The position numbers and the translations under genes were made by a program. Positions 1 through 7,810 of a DNA stretch of 40,877 bases are shown here, one piece after another. The DNA is from Candidatus Rokuibacteriota bacterium (lineage in GTDB: Bacteria; Methylomirabilota; Methylomirabilia; Rokubacteriales; CSP1-6). The stretch lies in the NCBI GenBank assembly GCA_030647435.1, contig JAUSJX010000078.1, positions 1-40,877 of the forward strand. Reading direction: 5' to 3'. The notes beneath the pieces were generated by a model. The model did not search any database and was not told where the DNA came from. It was given only the letters and a program-made list of their open reading frames with translations. The first letter of the stretch is position 1. Each line of letters opens with the position of its first letter.

Positions 1-151
1 CGGCGTTGAAGCGCACATCGTGGAAGAAGAACTGCTGGTAGCCGGCCTCCCGCGGCTTGCGCAGGAAGCGCGCCGGGATGACGCGGTCGGTGTCGATGTT
101 CGGCAGGTCCATCGGGACGGCGGCCGCCGTGAGCGTCGTGAAGGGGATCAT
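1..151 (-). CDS. leuD: 3-isopropylmalate dehydratase small subunit, N-terminal part
   Basis: This is the first 50 or so codons of the small (swivel-domain) subunit of an aconitase-family hydro-lyase; the rest lies beyond the window edge. The ATG at 151 opens a frame beginning MIPFTTLTAAAVPMDLPN, followed by NIDTDRVIPARFL. This is the hallmark LeuD start, with a conserved Asn-Ile-Asp-Thr-Asp segment near the substrate-binding loop. The large subunit (leuC) is directly upstream on the same strand, and the two would form the heterodimer that isomerises 2- and 3-isopropylmalate. The ribosome-binding stretch GAGGGGG before the ATG comes from the hairpin repeat between leuC and leuD. The substrate may differ from isopropylmalate, because an isocitrate-lyase-family gene heads the operon. 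Confidence 0.85.
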   Translation of the reverse strand, partial: MIPFTTLTAAAVPMDLPNIDTDRVIPARFLRKPREAGYQQFFFHDVRFNA

Positions 152-156
152 GGCCG

Positions 157-283
157 CCCCCTCACACCACCCCTCACCTACTCAGCCCTCGCCTCGCGGC
201 TGTGCCGCTCACCTCGAACTGCGGCCCTCTCCCCTGCGGGGGGAGGGAACTCTGATCCCCTCTCCCCCGATGGGGGAGTGGGA
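157..283. repeat. GC-rich double-hairpin repeat, copy 1
   Basis: This copy contains CCCCTCACACCACCCCTCACC, then CCCTCTCCCC/GGGGGGAGGG and CCCCTCTCCCCC/GGGGGAG hairpins joined by AACTCTGATC. The same linker and ends recur in the copy at 39821-39919. It lies between leuC and leuD, encodes the C-terminal tail of LeuC, and supplies the GAGGGGG ahead of the leuD start. A second repeat motif (180-219) is nested inside it. Confidence 0.85.
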
Positions 284-1668
284 TGTAATGTGCGGACGTC
301 GGTGAGCCGCCCGGTGACGGCGGCGGCCACCGCCATGGCCGGGCTCATGAGATGCGTGCGGGCGCCCTTGCCCTGGCGCCCCTCGAAATTGCGGTTGGAG
401 GTCGAGGCAACGCGCTCACCCTCGCGCGCCGTGTCGCCGTTCATCCCGAGGCACATCGAGCAGCCGGGCTCGCGCCACTCGAAGCCGGCCGCGGTGAAGA
501 TCTCGTGGAGACCCTCGGCCTCGGCGGCGCGCTTGATGAGCCCGGAGCCCGGGACCACCCAGGCCGTCACCACGGCGCGGCGCCCTTTGGCGACCGCCGC
601 CGCGGCGCGCAGGTCCTCGATGCGGCCGTTCGTGCAGGAGCCGATGAAGACGCGGTCCACGGCGATCTCGGTCAGCGGCAGCCCTGGCCGGAGGCCCATG
701 TAGTCGAGCGCGCGCCCCATGGCCTGGCGCCGGGCCGGATCGCCCTCCCGCGCGGGATCGGGCACGCTCCCCGTGATGGGCAGCGCGTCCTGCGGGCTCG
801 TGCCCCAGGTAACGGTGGGCGCGATGCCGCCGGCGTCCAGCTCGACCTCCCTGTCGAACACGGCGTCGGGATCCGACGGGAGGGTCTTCCAGTACGCGAG
901 CGCCTTCGTCCAATGCTCGCCCTTCGGCGCATAGGGCCGGCCCTCGACGTAGGCGAACGTCGTCGAATCGGGCGCGATCATGCCGGCGCGCGCGCCCGCC
1001 TCGATGGACATGTTGCAGACGGTCATCCGCTCCTCCATGGACATGGCGGCGATGGCCGGCCCGGCGTACTCGATGGCGTGCCCCACCCCGCCGGCGGCGC
1101 CGATCTTGGCGATGATGGCGAGGATCACGTCCTTGGCCGTGATGCCCGCGGGACGCGCGCCCGTCACCGTGATCCGCATGACCTTGGGCTTCTTCTGCCA
1201 TAGGCACTGCGTCGCGAGCACGTGCTCGACCTCGGTCGAGCCGATGCCGAAGGCGAGCGCCCCGAAGGCCCCGTGGGTCGCCGTGTGAGAGTCGCCGCAG
1301 ACGAGGACGATGCCCGGCTGCGTCAGCCCCTGCTCGGGGCCTATCACGTGGACAATCCCCTGGCGCGCATCGCCCGGCCCGAAGAGCGTGACGCCCTCTT
1401 CCCGCGTGGAGCGGGTCAGACCTTCTACCATGCCGCGGATCTCGTCGTTGGCCAGCGCCTCCGACCCCGGCCCCGTCGGGACATAGTGGTCCGCCGTGGC
1501 GACGAGGCCCCCGGGCCGCCGCACCGACCGCCCCGCCTTGCGGAGACGCGCGAACGCGTGGGTCGCGCCCTCGTGGAGCAGGTGCCGGTCGATGTACAGG
1601 AGCGACTGCCCGCCGGGCCCTTCGGCGACCACGTGGCGGTCCCAGATCTTCTCGAACATGGTGGGCAT
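178..1668 (-). CDS. leuC: 3-isopropylmalate dehydratase large subunit
   Basis: Large subunit of a [4Fe-4S] hydro-lyase of the LeuC type, which would convert 2-isopropylmalate to 3-isopropylmalate with LeuD. The predicted 496 residues carry [11 protein letters not shown] near residue 24, [13 protein letters not shown] near 124, cluster ligands C345 (GSCTNGR), C403 and C406 (CSMCLGM), and [17 protein letters not shown] near 424. These are strong LeuC signatures. The native domain ends near residue 460. The last 35 or so residues ([12 protein letters not shown] and onward) are translated from the intergenic hairpin repeat. AGGAGA precedes the ATG at 1668. The upstream isocitrate-lyase-family gene leaves open a role on a related acid such as methyl- or dimethylmalate. 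The family assignment is firm but the exact substrate is not. Confidence 0.9.
   Translation of the reverse strand: MPTMFEKIWDRHVVAEGPGGQSLLYIDRHLLHEGATHAFARLRKAGRSVRRPGGLVATADHYVPTGPGSEALANDEIRGMVEGLTRSTREEGVTLFGPGDARQGIVHVIGPEQGLTQPGIVLVCGDSHTATHGAFGALAFGIGSTEVEHVLATQCLWQKKPKVMRITVTGARPAGITAKDVILAIIAKIGAAGGVGHAIEYAGPAIAAMSMEERMTVCNMSIEAGARAGMIAPDSTTFAYVEGRPYAPKGEHWTKALAYWKTLPSDPDAVFDREVELDAGGIAPTVTWGTSPQDALPITGSVPDPAREGDPARRQAMGRALDYMGLRPGLPLTEIAVDRVFIGSCTNGRIEDLRAAAAVAKGRRAVVTAWVVPGSGLIKRAAEAEGLHEIFTAAGFEWREPGCSMCLGMNGDTAREGERVASTSNRNFEGRQGKGARTHLMSPAMAVAAAVTGRLTDVRTLHPTPPSGERGSEFPPPAGERAAVRGERHSREARAE
180..219. repeat. Two-copy hairpin repeat (copy A)
   Basis: This 40-base segment begins ACTCAGCCCTCGCCTCG and ends CTCGAAC. 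It matches 26144-26183 at about 35 of 40 positions. Its central stem GCGGC-TGT-GCCGC corresponds to GGGGC-TAC-GCCCC in the other copy, so one pair changes from C-G to G-C with pairing kept. Confidence 0.7.
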
Positions 1669-1705
1669 GGCAGCGTCTCCTGCTATCCCGCGTCCGCGCA
1701 GGGGG

Positions 1706-2572
1706 TCATGACCGCGGCGCGAATTTCTCTTCGATCTCGTGCCACCAGTCGAAGCCGACCTTGCGGAAGATGTCCATGGGCGAGAGCACGGGCCCGTCGT
1801 GCCAGTCCGTCCCCGTCTCCTTCAGCGACTGAAGCGCCCGCTCCATGGCCGGGACGGCCGCCGCCATGCACACCGCGGGGAAGATCACGATCTTGAAGCC
1901 GATCCGCTCGAGCTCCGCGACTTTGACCGCCGGCGTCTTCCCGCCCTGGACCATGTTGGCCAGGAGCGGCGCCTTGACCTCGCGGGCCACGCGGTGGATC
2001 TCGTCCTCGGTCTCCGGCGCCTCGACGAAGACGACGTCGGCGCCCGCCTCGGCGGCGCGGTTGCCTCGGTCGATGGCATCATCGAGCGACGTGACCGCGC
2101 GCGCGTCCGTCCGCGCGATGATGACGAAATCGGGATCGGTGCGGTGCTCGCTGGCGGCGCGGATCTTGTCGCAGAACTCCTGCGTCGGGATGACCTGCTT
2201 GCCGGCGATGTGGCCGCACTTCTTGGGCGCAACCTGGTCCTCCATGTGCAGCCCCGCGACGCCGGCGCGCTCGTACTCCCGCACGGTGCGCACGACGTTC
2301 AGGACGTTGCCGTAGCCCGTGTCCGCGTCGGCGATGACCGGCAGCGACACGCAGGAGGCCAAGTGCGACGCGTGGTTCGCCATCTCGGTGAGCGTGGCGA
2401 GCCCCAGGTCTGGCTGGCCCAGGTGCGAGGCCGCCGTGCCCGCGCCCGTCATGTAGACGCAGCGGAAGCCGGCGGCCTCGATGAGACGCGCGGAGAAGCC
2501 GTCGTAGGCGCCCGGGGCGACGATGATCCCGGGCTCCTTCATCATCTGGCGGAGACGCGTGGTGGTGCGCAT
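1706..2572 (-). CDS. Isocitrate lyase/PEP mutase family enzyme (probable C-C lyase)
   Basis: A 288-residue TIM-barrel enzyme of the isocitrate lyase/phosphoenolpyruvate mutase superfamily. Members cleave 2-hydroxy acids such as methylisocitrate or dimethylmalate, or decarboxylate oxaloacetate. Visible motifs are DADTGYG at residues 82-88 (Mg2+ site), E111-D112-Q113, and K117-K-C-G-H121, with C119 the expected general acid/base. KKCGH marks lyases, whereas true PEP mutase has a different loop here. I chose the ATG at 2572; a longer in-frame start at 2650 would add 26 Arg-rich, poorly conserved residues and would overlap the predicted promoter. It heads an apparent operon with leuC and leuD. 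That pairing resembles dimethylmaleate hydratase plus 2,3-dimethylmalate lyase, but methylisocitrate lyase or oxaloacetate decarboxylase remain possible. Confidence 0.85.
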   Translation of the reverse strand: MRTTTRLRQMMKEPGIIVAPGAYDGFSARLIEAAGFRCVYMTGAGTAASHLGQPDLGLATLTEMANHASHLASCVSLPVIADADTGYGNVLNVVRTVREYERAGVAGLHMEDQVAPKKCGHIAGKQVIPTQEFCDKIRAASEHRTDPDFVIIARTDARAVTSLDDAIDRGNRAAEAGADVVFVEAPETEDEIHRVAREVKAPLLANMVQGGKTPAVKVAELERIGFKIVIFPAVCMAAAVPAMERALQSLKETGTDWHDGPVLSPMDIFRKVGFDWWHEIEEKFAPRS

Positions 2573-2621
2573 GGGAGAGCCCTTTCCCGGGCCCTCGGGC
2601 CCGCGGCGGTGACAGGAGCGG

Positions 2622-2650
2622 ATTGTTCTACGATCCTCCCGGGCTGTCAA
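2622..2650 (-). promoter_or_regulatory. Sigma70-like promoter for the lyase-leuCD operon
   Basis: On the minus strand, TTGACA (2650-2645, perfect -35) is followed after 17 bases by AACAAT (2627-2622, 4 of 6 to TATAAT). The start would fall near 2615, giving a leader of about 43 bases to the ATG at 2572. The leader contains a GGGCCCGAGGGCCC hairpin (about 2589-2602). This is a motif match only. Confidence 0.5.
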
Positions 2651-2673
2651 TGTGGCACCATGGACGGCGACCT

Positions 2674-3699
2674 ATGACCGCCTCCAAGGCGAGCGCGGAG
2701 CAGACCGACATTGGCAGGCGCGCGCTACTCGCCGGCGCTGCGTCCGTCCTTGCGGCGCCCGCCCCAGGTTGGGCGCAGAAGCCCGACCGGGTCGTCTTCG
2801 GCACCAACTGGCGCGCACAGGCCGAGCACGGCGGCTTCTACCAGGCCGTCGCGATGGGCCTGTACCGCCGCCGCGGCCTCGACGTCACGATCCGCCAGGG
2901 CGGGCCGCAGATCAACAGCGCCCAGCTCCTGGCAGCCGGGCGTCTCGACTTCAACATGGGCGCGAGCCTCTTCGGCGCGCTCAACTATCTCCAGAGCGGC
3001 GTGCCCATCGTCACCCTCGCCGCCATCTTCCAGAAGGACCCGCAGATCCTGATGGCGCACCCGGGCCAGGGCCACGACTCTCTCCCCGCGCTCAAGGGCA
3101 AGCCGATCATGATCTCGGCGGGGGCGCAGTCGACGTACTGGCAGTTCCTCAAACACCGCTTCGGCTACACCGACACCCAGATCCGCCCCTACACCTTTCA
3201 GCTGGCGCCTTTCCTCGCGGACAAGAAGGCGATCCAGCAGGGGTATCTCACGAGCGAGCCCTTCAAGGCCGAGCAGGCGGGCGTGAAGCCGGTCGTCCTG
3301 CTGCTGGTCGACGGCGGCTACGCGAGCTACACGACCACCATCGAGACCCGCGCCGACGTCGTCCGGGACAAGCCCGACCTGGTCCAGCGCTTCGTGGACG
3401 CCTCGATCGAGGGCTGGTACGGCTACCTCGACGGCGATCCCGGGCCGGCCAATCGCCTCATCAAGCGCGACAACCCGGACATGACCGACCCGCTGATCGC
3501 CTACGCGATCGCCGCCATGAAGCGCCACGGCATCGTGGTCTCGGGGGATGCGCTCACGCTCGGCATCGGCGCCATGACCGACGCGCGCTGGAAGGACTTC
3601 TTCGATATCATGTCGTCCGCGGGCGTCTTCCCTCCCACCCTCGAGTACCGCCGCGCCTACACGCTCCAGTTCGTCAACAAGAAGGTCGGGATGAAGTGA
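2674..3699 (+). CDS. NMT1/THI5-like ABC transporter substrate-binding protein
   Basis: A 341-residue periplasmic binding protein for a small organic nutrient. The N-terminus has a twin arginine (GRRALLAGAASVLAAP) and an apparent cleavage region around GWAQ, so Tat export is possible. The mature part begins with FGTNWRAQAEHGGFYQA, then a GLDV segment and a GG-P-Q-x-N motif. This is the pattern of NMT1/THI5/SsuA-type proteins that bind pyrimidine precursors, sulfonates or similar molecules. I chose the ATG at 2674 because it gives a compact signal peptide; an upstream ATG at 2623 would add 17 residues. Its stop overlaps the GTG start of the ATPase gene, and a permease follows, so the importer is complete. 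The substrate cannot be read from the sequence. Confidence 0.88.
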   Translation: MTASKASAEQTDIGRRALLAGAASVLAAPAPGWAQKPDRVVFGTNWRAQAEHGGFYQAVAMGLYRRRGLDVTIRQGGPQINSAQLLAAGRLDFNMGASLFGALNYLQSGVPIVTLAAIFQKDPQILMAHPGQGHDSLPALKGKPIMISAGAQSTYWQFLKHRFGYTDTQIRPYTFQLAPFLADKKAIQQGYLTSEPFKAEQAGVKPVVLLLVDGGYASYTTTIETRADVVRDKPDLVQRFVDASIEGWYGYLDGDPGPANRLIKRDNPDMTDPLIAYAIAAMKRHGIVVSGDALTLGIGAMTDARWKDFFDIMSSAGVFPPTLEYRRAYTLQFVNKKVGMK

Positions 3700-4547
3700 C
3701 GGGCGCCGCGCCCCCCGTCACTCCCATAGTCACGCTCCGGGGGGTGAGCCGCCTCTATCCGAGCGGCACGCAGGCCCTCGACCGGCTGTCGTTGAGTGTC
3801 GCGGAGGGAGAATTCCTGACGCTCCTCGGCCCCTCGGGCTGCGGCAAGACCACGCTCCTCCGGCTGATCGCCGGACTGGCCGAGCCCTCGGACGGGCGCG
3901 TCGAGTGGTCGCCGGACGGCGGCGCGCGCCGGCTCGGCTTCGTCTTCCAGGAGCCGACGCTCATGCCGTGGGCGCGCGTGGAGGACAACATCCGGCTGCC
4001 GCTCATGCTGGCCGCCGTGAGCCCGGCCGAGTCGGCGGCCCGGGTCCGCGAGGCCACGGCGCACGTCGGCCTCGAGGGCTTCGAGCGCGCGTACCCGCGC
4101 GAGCTCTCCGGCGGGATGAAGATGCGCGTGTCCATCGCGCGGGCGCTGGTGACCCAGCCGCAAATCCTATTGATGGACGAGCCCTTCGCGGCTCTCGACG
4201 AGATCACGCGCTTCAAGCTCGAGAACGACCTCTCGTCCCTGGCGCACCGGCAACGGCTGACCGTGCTCTTCGTCACCCACAGCGTCTTCGAGTCCGTGTA
4301 TCTCGGCAGCCGCGTGGTCGTCCTGTCGCCCCGGCCGGGGCGCGTCGCGGCCGAGTTCCGGGTGGAAGCTCCCACGCCGCGCGGCGAGGCCTTCAGGACT
4401 TCCTCCGCCTACCTCGAGGCCTGCCGCCAAGTCTCGGCGCTCCTCGCTTCCGCCATGGAGAGCCCCCTCACCCTGACCCTCTCCCCCTCCGGGGGCGAGG
4501 GGATCAACCCGACTCCCTCTCCCTCTGGAGGGAGAGGGCAGGGGTGA
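3696..4547 (+). CDS. ABC transporter ATP-binding protein (SsuB/TauB-like)
   Basis: Cytoplasmic ATPase of the nitrate/sulfonate/taurine importer family, 283 residues. It has Walker A GPSGCGKTT, Q-loop FQEPTLMPW, signature LSGGMKMR, Walker B ILLMDEPFAALDE and the switch histidine in FVTHSVFE. The start is a GTG whose last two bases overlap the TGA of the binding-protein gene (GTGA), implying translational coupling. The family domain ends near SALLASAMES. The final 25 or so residues (TLTLSPSGGEG and similar) are encoded by the intergenic hairpin repeat, whose internal TGA ends the protein. The permease gene follows 9 bases later. Confidence 0.92.
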   Translation: MTGAAPPVTPIVTLRGVSRLYPSGTQALDRLSLSVAEGEFLTLLGPSGCGKTTLLRLIAGLAEPSDGRVEWSPDGGARRLGFVFQEPTLMPWARVEDNIRLPLMLAAVSPAESAARVREATAHVGLEGFERAYPRELSGGMKMRVSIARALVTQPQILLMDEPFAALDEITRFKLENDLSSLAHRQRLTVLFVTHSVFESVYLGSRVVVLSPRPGRVAAEFRVEAPTPRGEAFRTSSAYLEACRQVSALLASAMESPLTLTLSPSGGEGINPTPSPSGGRGQG

Positions 4548-4553
4548 GGGTGG
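4463..4553. repeat. GC-rich double-hairpin repeat, copy 2
   Basis: CCCCTCACCCTGACCCTCTCC starts the copy and GGGCAGGGGTGAGGGTGG ends it, with two internal hairpins (CTCCCCCTCCGGGGGCGAG and CCCTCTCCCTCTGGAGGGAG). It spans the ATPase 3' end and gives that gene's stop (TGA in GGGGTGAGGG). The same purine-rich run lies just ahead of the permease GTG start. Confidence 0.85.
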
Positions 4554-4556
4554 AGC

Positions 4557-5354
4557 GTGGTTTCGCGCACAATGCGACGTAGGGACCGCGTGCTCGCTCC
4601 GGCGCTCGTCGGGCTCGCAGCCCTGGCGGCCTGGGAAGCGGTGGTGCGCCTGGAAGGCATCCCGCCCTATATCCTGCCGGGGCCCATCCTGGTCGCGCGC
4701 ACCGTGGTCGCCGACTGGGGCACGCTCTTCCCCTCGCTGCTCGTCACGCTCGCCATCACGGGCGCGGCCTTCCTGGTCGCGGCCGTGCTCGGGCTCGCGC
4801 TGGCCGTCGTCTTCACCCAGTCTACGTTCATCGAGCGCGCCTTCTTCCCGTACGCCGTGATCCTCCAGGTGACGCCCATCGTCGCCATCGCCCCGCTCAT
4901 CATTCTGTGGGTCAAGTGGATCCCGCTGGCGCTCTTGATCTGCGCCTGGCTCGTCGCGTTCTTTCCCGTGCTGTCCAACACGGTCCTGGGTCTCACCAGC
5001 ACGGACAAGAACCTGGTGGATCTCTTCCGCCTGTACGGCGCCACGCGGTGGCAGGCCTTCCGCTACCTCCGCCTGCCGGCCGCTCTGCCCTACTTCTTCG
5101 GCGGCCTCAAGATCAGCGGTGGGCTCGCGCTGATCGGCGCCGTCGTGGCCGAGTTCGTTGCGGGGACGGGCGGGGCGCAGTCGGGGCTCGCCTTTCGCAT
5201 CCTCGAGGCGGGCTACACGCTCCAGATCCCGCGGATGTTCGCCGCGCTCTTCCTGATCTCCGCCGCCGGGGTGCTGATCTTCGCGCTCCTGACCGGGCTC
5301 AGCCGGCTGGCGCTCCGCCGCTGGCACGAGAGCGAGCTCGAACCCGGCGATTGA
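4557..5354 (+). CDS. ABC transporter permease (SsuC/TauC-like)
   Basis: Inner-membrane permease of the same importer as the two preceding genes, about 265 residues with roughly six hydrophobic segments. The cytoplasmic coupling (EAA) loop is visible as LFRLYGATRWQAFRYLRLP near residue 155, which contacts the ATPase. The GTG at 4557 sits just after the repeat-derived GAGGGTGGAG; an ATG at 4572 (MRRRDRVLAPALVG) would remove five residues and is equally plausible. A 107-base gap with no coding potential follows before the next transport cluster, so this is probably the last gene of its operon. Confidence 0.9.
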   Translation: MVSRTMRRRDRVLAPALVGLAALAAWEAVVRLEGIPPYILPGPILVARTVVADWGTLFPSLLVTLAITGAAFLVAAVLGLALAVVFTQSTFIERAFFPYAVILQVTPIVAIAPLIILWVKWIPLALLICAWLVAFFPVLSNTVLGLTSTDKNLVDLFRLYGATRWQAFRYLRLPAALPYFFGGLKISGGLALIGAVVAEFVAGTGGAQSGLAFRILEAGYTLQIPRMFAALFLISAAGVLIFALLTGLSRLALRRWHESELEPGD

Positions 5355-5448
5355 GCTATTGTGCGCCGCCGCCGCGGTGAGGTAGCATTCACCCACAAGC
5401 CGCCCTCGACCCCACAGGGGCACCTACGCCCCGATGCCATGCTCATCC

Positions 5449-5456
5449 AAAGGAGG
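5449..5456 (+). promoter_or_regulatory. Strong ribosome-binding site for the sugar-type binding protein
   Basis: AAAGGAGG lies five bases ahead of the ATG at 5462, the best Shine-Dalgarno match in the window. It fixes that start and suggests high expression of the binding protein. The rest of the 107-base gap (5355-5461) shows only a weak promoter-like pair (TTGTGC and TAGCAT), which I do not trust. Confidence 0.75.
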
Positions 5457-5461
5457 ACGAG

Positions 5462-6826
5462 ATGGACAGCCGACTGAAGGATCTGGCAGAGAAGCTGGAT
5501 GCGGGCCTCATCGCCCGGCGCGAATTCCTCCGCAGGGCCGCCGTCGTCACGGGCGGCACCGCGGTGGGGCTCAAGGCGCTGGAGGGCATGGCGGGAGCGC
5601 AGAGCCAGACCAAGCTCAGAGTGTGGCTCTTCAAGAGCTTTGTCACCGCCGGCAATGACATCCTGGCCAAGCAAGTCGAGGGCTGGGCGGCGGAGCGGAA
5701 GGTGCAGGTGGAGATGGACTGGGCCACCTTCGGCGACCGTGAGCAGAAGTTCGTGGCCGCCATCGAGGCCGGCAACCCGCCTGATATGGCCGAGATGAAC
5801 TACCAGGGGCCGACGCGCTACAAACCCGCGCTCCGGGACGTGACCAAGCTCGCCAAGGACATCGCGGGCGCCCGCGGCGGCCTGCTGCCCTACGCCGAGC
5901 GGATCCTCAATAACAACGGGCAATACTTCGGTGTCGGCCGGCTGGCCTTCGGCGGCGGCTTCTTCGTCCGGAAGGACCTCCTCGACGCCAAGGGCGTCAA
6001 GCTGCCCAAGGTGTACGATCCCGACGTGGTCGAGATGGCCAAGAAGACCCAGGACCCCTCCAAGGATCTCTGGGGCTTCGGCCAGACGCTGAACCGGTCC
6101 GACGATGGCAACGGATTCATGCAGAACATCCTCTGGGATTACGGCGGGAGCGCATGGGACAAGGACGGCAAGCCGGCGCTGAACACGACGTTCCAGAAGC
6201 AGAACCTCGAGGCGATCAAGTTCGCGGTGGACACGATCCAGAAGCACAAGATCCAGCCCCCGGGTGTCATGGGCTGGACCGACGTCCACAACAACGAAGC
6301 CTACATGGCCGGCAAGCTCGTCAGCACCAATAACGGCGCGAGCCTCTACTACGCCATGGTAGCCAAGAAGAACCCGCTGGCCGAGAAGACCCAGGTGATC
6401 TTGACCCCCGGCGGGCCCGCCGGTAGCTTCGTCGGCTCCACCCCCTACAACTGGGGCATCTTCCAGAAGACCAAGCACGTCGAGCTCTGCGAGGATCTGG
6501 TCCGCTGGGTGGAGGACGAGAAGCGCTTTGACGAGTACACGAAGGCGTCCATCGGCCAAGCAGGAGCCGTATACAAGTCGAGGGCCGACAATCCCTACTG
6601 GAAGACGGATCCCAACTTCGAGGGCATGTTGCAGAACCTTCTCCGAGGTGTGTGGGTCGGCTATCCGGGCCCGTTCAGCGCCGCCGCCGTCGAGGTGCAG
6701 GCGCAGTACATCCTCTGCGACATGGCGGGGCGCGTTGTGGTCGGTGGGCTCTCCCCCGAGGCCGCGCTCAAGGAAGCCCACGCCCGGGTGGAGGAGATCT
6801 ACAAGATCCGCGGCGGCAAGGCGTAA
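5462..6826 (+). CDS. Family 1 extracellular solute-binding protein (sugar type)
   Basis: A 454-residue exported binding protein of the carbohydrate uptake (CUT1) type. The N-terminal RREFLRRAAVVTGGTA looks like a Tat signal, with likely cleavage near GMAGAQ. The mature protein starts KLRVWLFKSF. It contains the extracellular-solute-binding pattern of an early beta strand, then WATFGDREQKFVAAIEAG and PDMAEMN. Two MalF/MalG-like permeases follow, so it should deliver a sugar, polyol or glycoside to them. No ATPase gene is in this cluster, so a shared MsmK/UgpC-type ATPase elsewhere is needed (inference). The substrate is unknown. Confidence 0.9.
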   Translation: MDSRLKDLAEKLDAGLIARREFLRRAAVVTGGTAVGLKALEGMAGAQSQTKLRVWLFKSFVTAGNDILAKQVEGWAAERKVQVEMDWATFGDREQKFVAAIEAGNPPDMAEMNYQGPTRYKPALRDVTKLAKDIAGARGGLLPYAERILNNNGQYFGVGRLAFGGGFFVRKDLLDAKGVKLPKVYDPDVVEMAKKTQDPSKDLWGFGQTLNRSDDGNGFMQNILWDYGGSAWDKDGKPALNTTFQKQNLEAIKFAVDTIQKHKIQPPGVMGWTDVHNNEAYMAGKLVSTNNGASLYYAMVAKKNPLAEKTQVILTPGGPAGSFVGSTPYNWGIFQKTKHVELCEDLVRWVEDEKRFDEYTKASIGQAGAVYKSRADNPYWKTDPNFEGMLQNLLRGVWVGYPGPFSAAAVEVQAQYILCDMAGRVVVGGLSPEAALKEAHARVEEIYKIRGGKA

Positions 6827-6850
6827 CCGGGAGCCTTCGAGGAGAGTCGC

Positions 6851-7810
6851 ATGCCAACGACGGCCGCGCAGCTCAGCACCAAGAGCGCCGCCCTCGAGCG
6901 GAAGGTCCGGACGGGACGGGTCGGGCTCAAGCGCTGGCTTGGGCCCGATTACCGCCTCGGTTTCCTCTTCGTGCTGCCCATCGTCGTGCTCGTCCTCGCT
7001 CTGGTCGCCTATCCCTTCGGCTATGCCGTGTACCTGAGCATGACGCGGAAGTACGTCGGGCTGCCACCCGTCTTCGTGGGGTTCGAGAACTACGTCAAGC
7101 TCACCTTCGACGGCTTCTTCCAGCGGGCCGTCGTCAACAGCTTCGTGTTCACCTTCGGCTCCGTCGGCGTCAAGCTCCTGCTCGGCATGGGCATGGCGCT
7201 CGTCTTGACGTCGCAGATCCGCTTCAGGAGCTTCTGGACCGGCGTGCTGCTGATCCCGTGGGTGGCGCCCACCGTCGTCAGCGCCCTCAACTTCCTGTGG
7301 ATCTACGACGCCAGCTTCGGTGTGCTGAACTACCTGCTGGTGAAGGTGTTCCGCATCCTGCCCCAGGGCGTGGGCTGGCTCAGCGAGGCGGGCACCGCAA
7401 TGGCGTCGGTGATCGCCGTGAACGTCTGGCGCGGCTTCCCGTTCTTCGGCATCAGCTTCCTGGCCGGCATGAAGGGCATCCCCGGCGAGCTGTACGAAGC
7501 GGCCGCCGTGGACGGCGCGAGCCCGCTTAAGCGCTTCCGGCACGTCACCCTGCCGGGCATCCGGAACATCTTGATCATCGTGATGCTGCTATCGACCATC
7601 TGGACATTCAACGACTTTGCGATCGTGTACATCCTGACCAAGGGCGGGCCGGGCGGGACCACCATGGTGCTGCCCGTCTTCACCTACGAGATGGCCTTCG
7701 GCGCGCAGCGGCTGGGCGAGGCCATCGCCGCCGCACTCTACATGCTGCCCCCGCTCGCCTTCGTGATCATCGTGCTGGCGCGGCACATGAGACGTGGCCG
7801 TGCAAAGTAG
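6851..7810 (+). CDS. Sugar ABC transporter permease (MalF/UgpA-like)
   Basis: Inner-membrane permease of 319 residues. After a charged cytoplasmic start it has a first membrane helix near residues 38-57 (LGFLFVLPIVVLVLAL region). The CUT1 coupling loop ELYEAAAVDGASPLKRFRHV is near residue 217, followed by the conserved TLPGIRN. GAGGAGAG upstream serves as ribosome-binding site. Its 3' end overlaps the next permease by 17 bases, the two forming a heterodimeric channel for the preceding binding protein. The specificity is unknown. Confidence 0.92.
   Translation: MPTTAAQLSTKSAALERKVRTGRVGLKRWLGPDYRLGFLFVLPIVVLVLALVAYPFGYAVYLSMTRKYVGLPPVFVGFENYVKLTFDGFFQRAVVNSFVFTFGSVGVKLLLGMGMALVLTSQIRFRSFWTGVLLIPWVAPTVVSALNFLWIYDASFGVLNYLLVKVFRILPQGVGWLSEAGTAMASVIAVNVWRGFPFFGISFLAGMKGIPGELYEAAAVDGASPLKRFRHVTLPGIRNILIIVMLLSTIWTFNDFAIVYILTKGGPGGTTMVLPVFTYEMAFGAQRLGEAIAAALYMLPPLAFVIIVLARHMRRGRAK

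Noticed and set aside
1706-2572. PEP mutase, making phosphonopyruvate for the decarboxylase at 17542-18587
   Set aside because: The active-site loop reads KKCGH, which marks isocitrate-lyase-type lyases; the PEP mutase loop is absent. A phosphonate synthesis pathway is not supported.
5213-7543. A 776-codon open frame on the minus strand
   Set aside because: It lies entirely antisense to well-supported transporter genes with signal peptides and coupling loops. Its Asp/Glu/His/Arg-rich composition is typical of shadow frames in GC-rich DNA.
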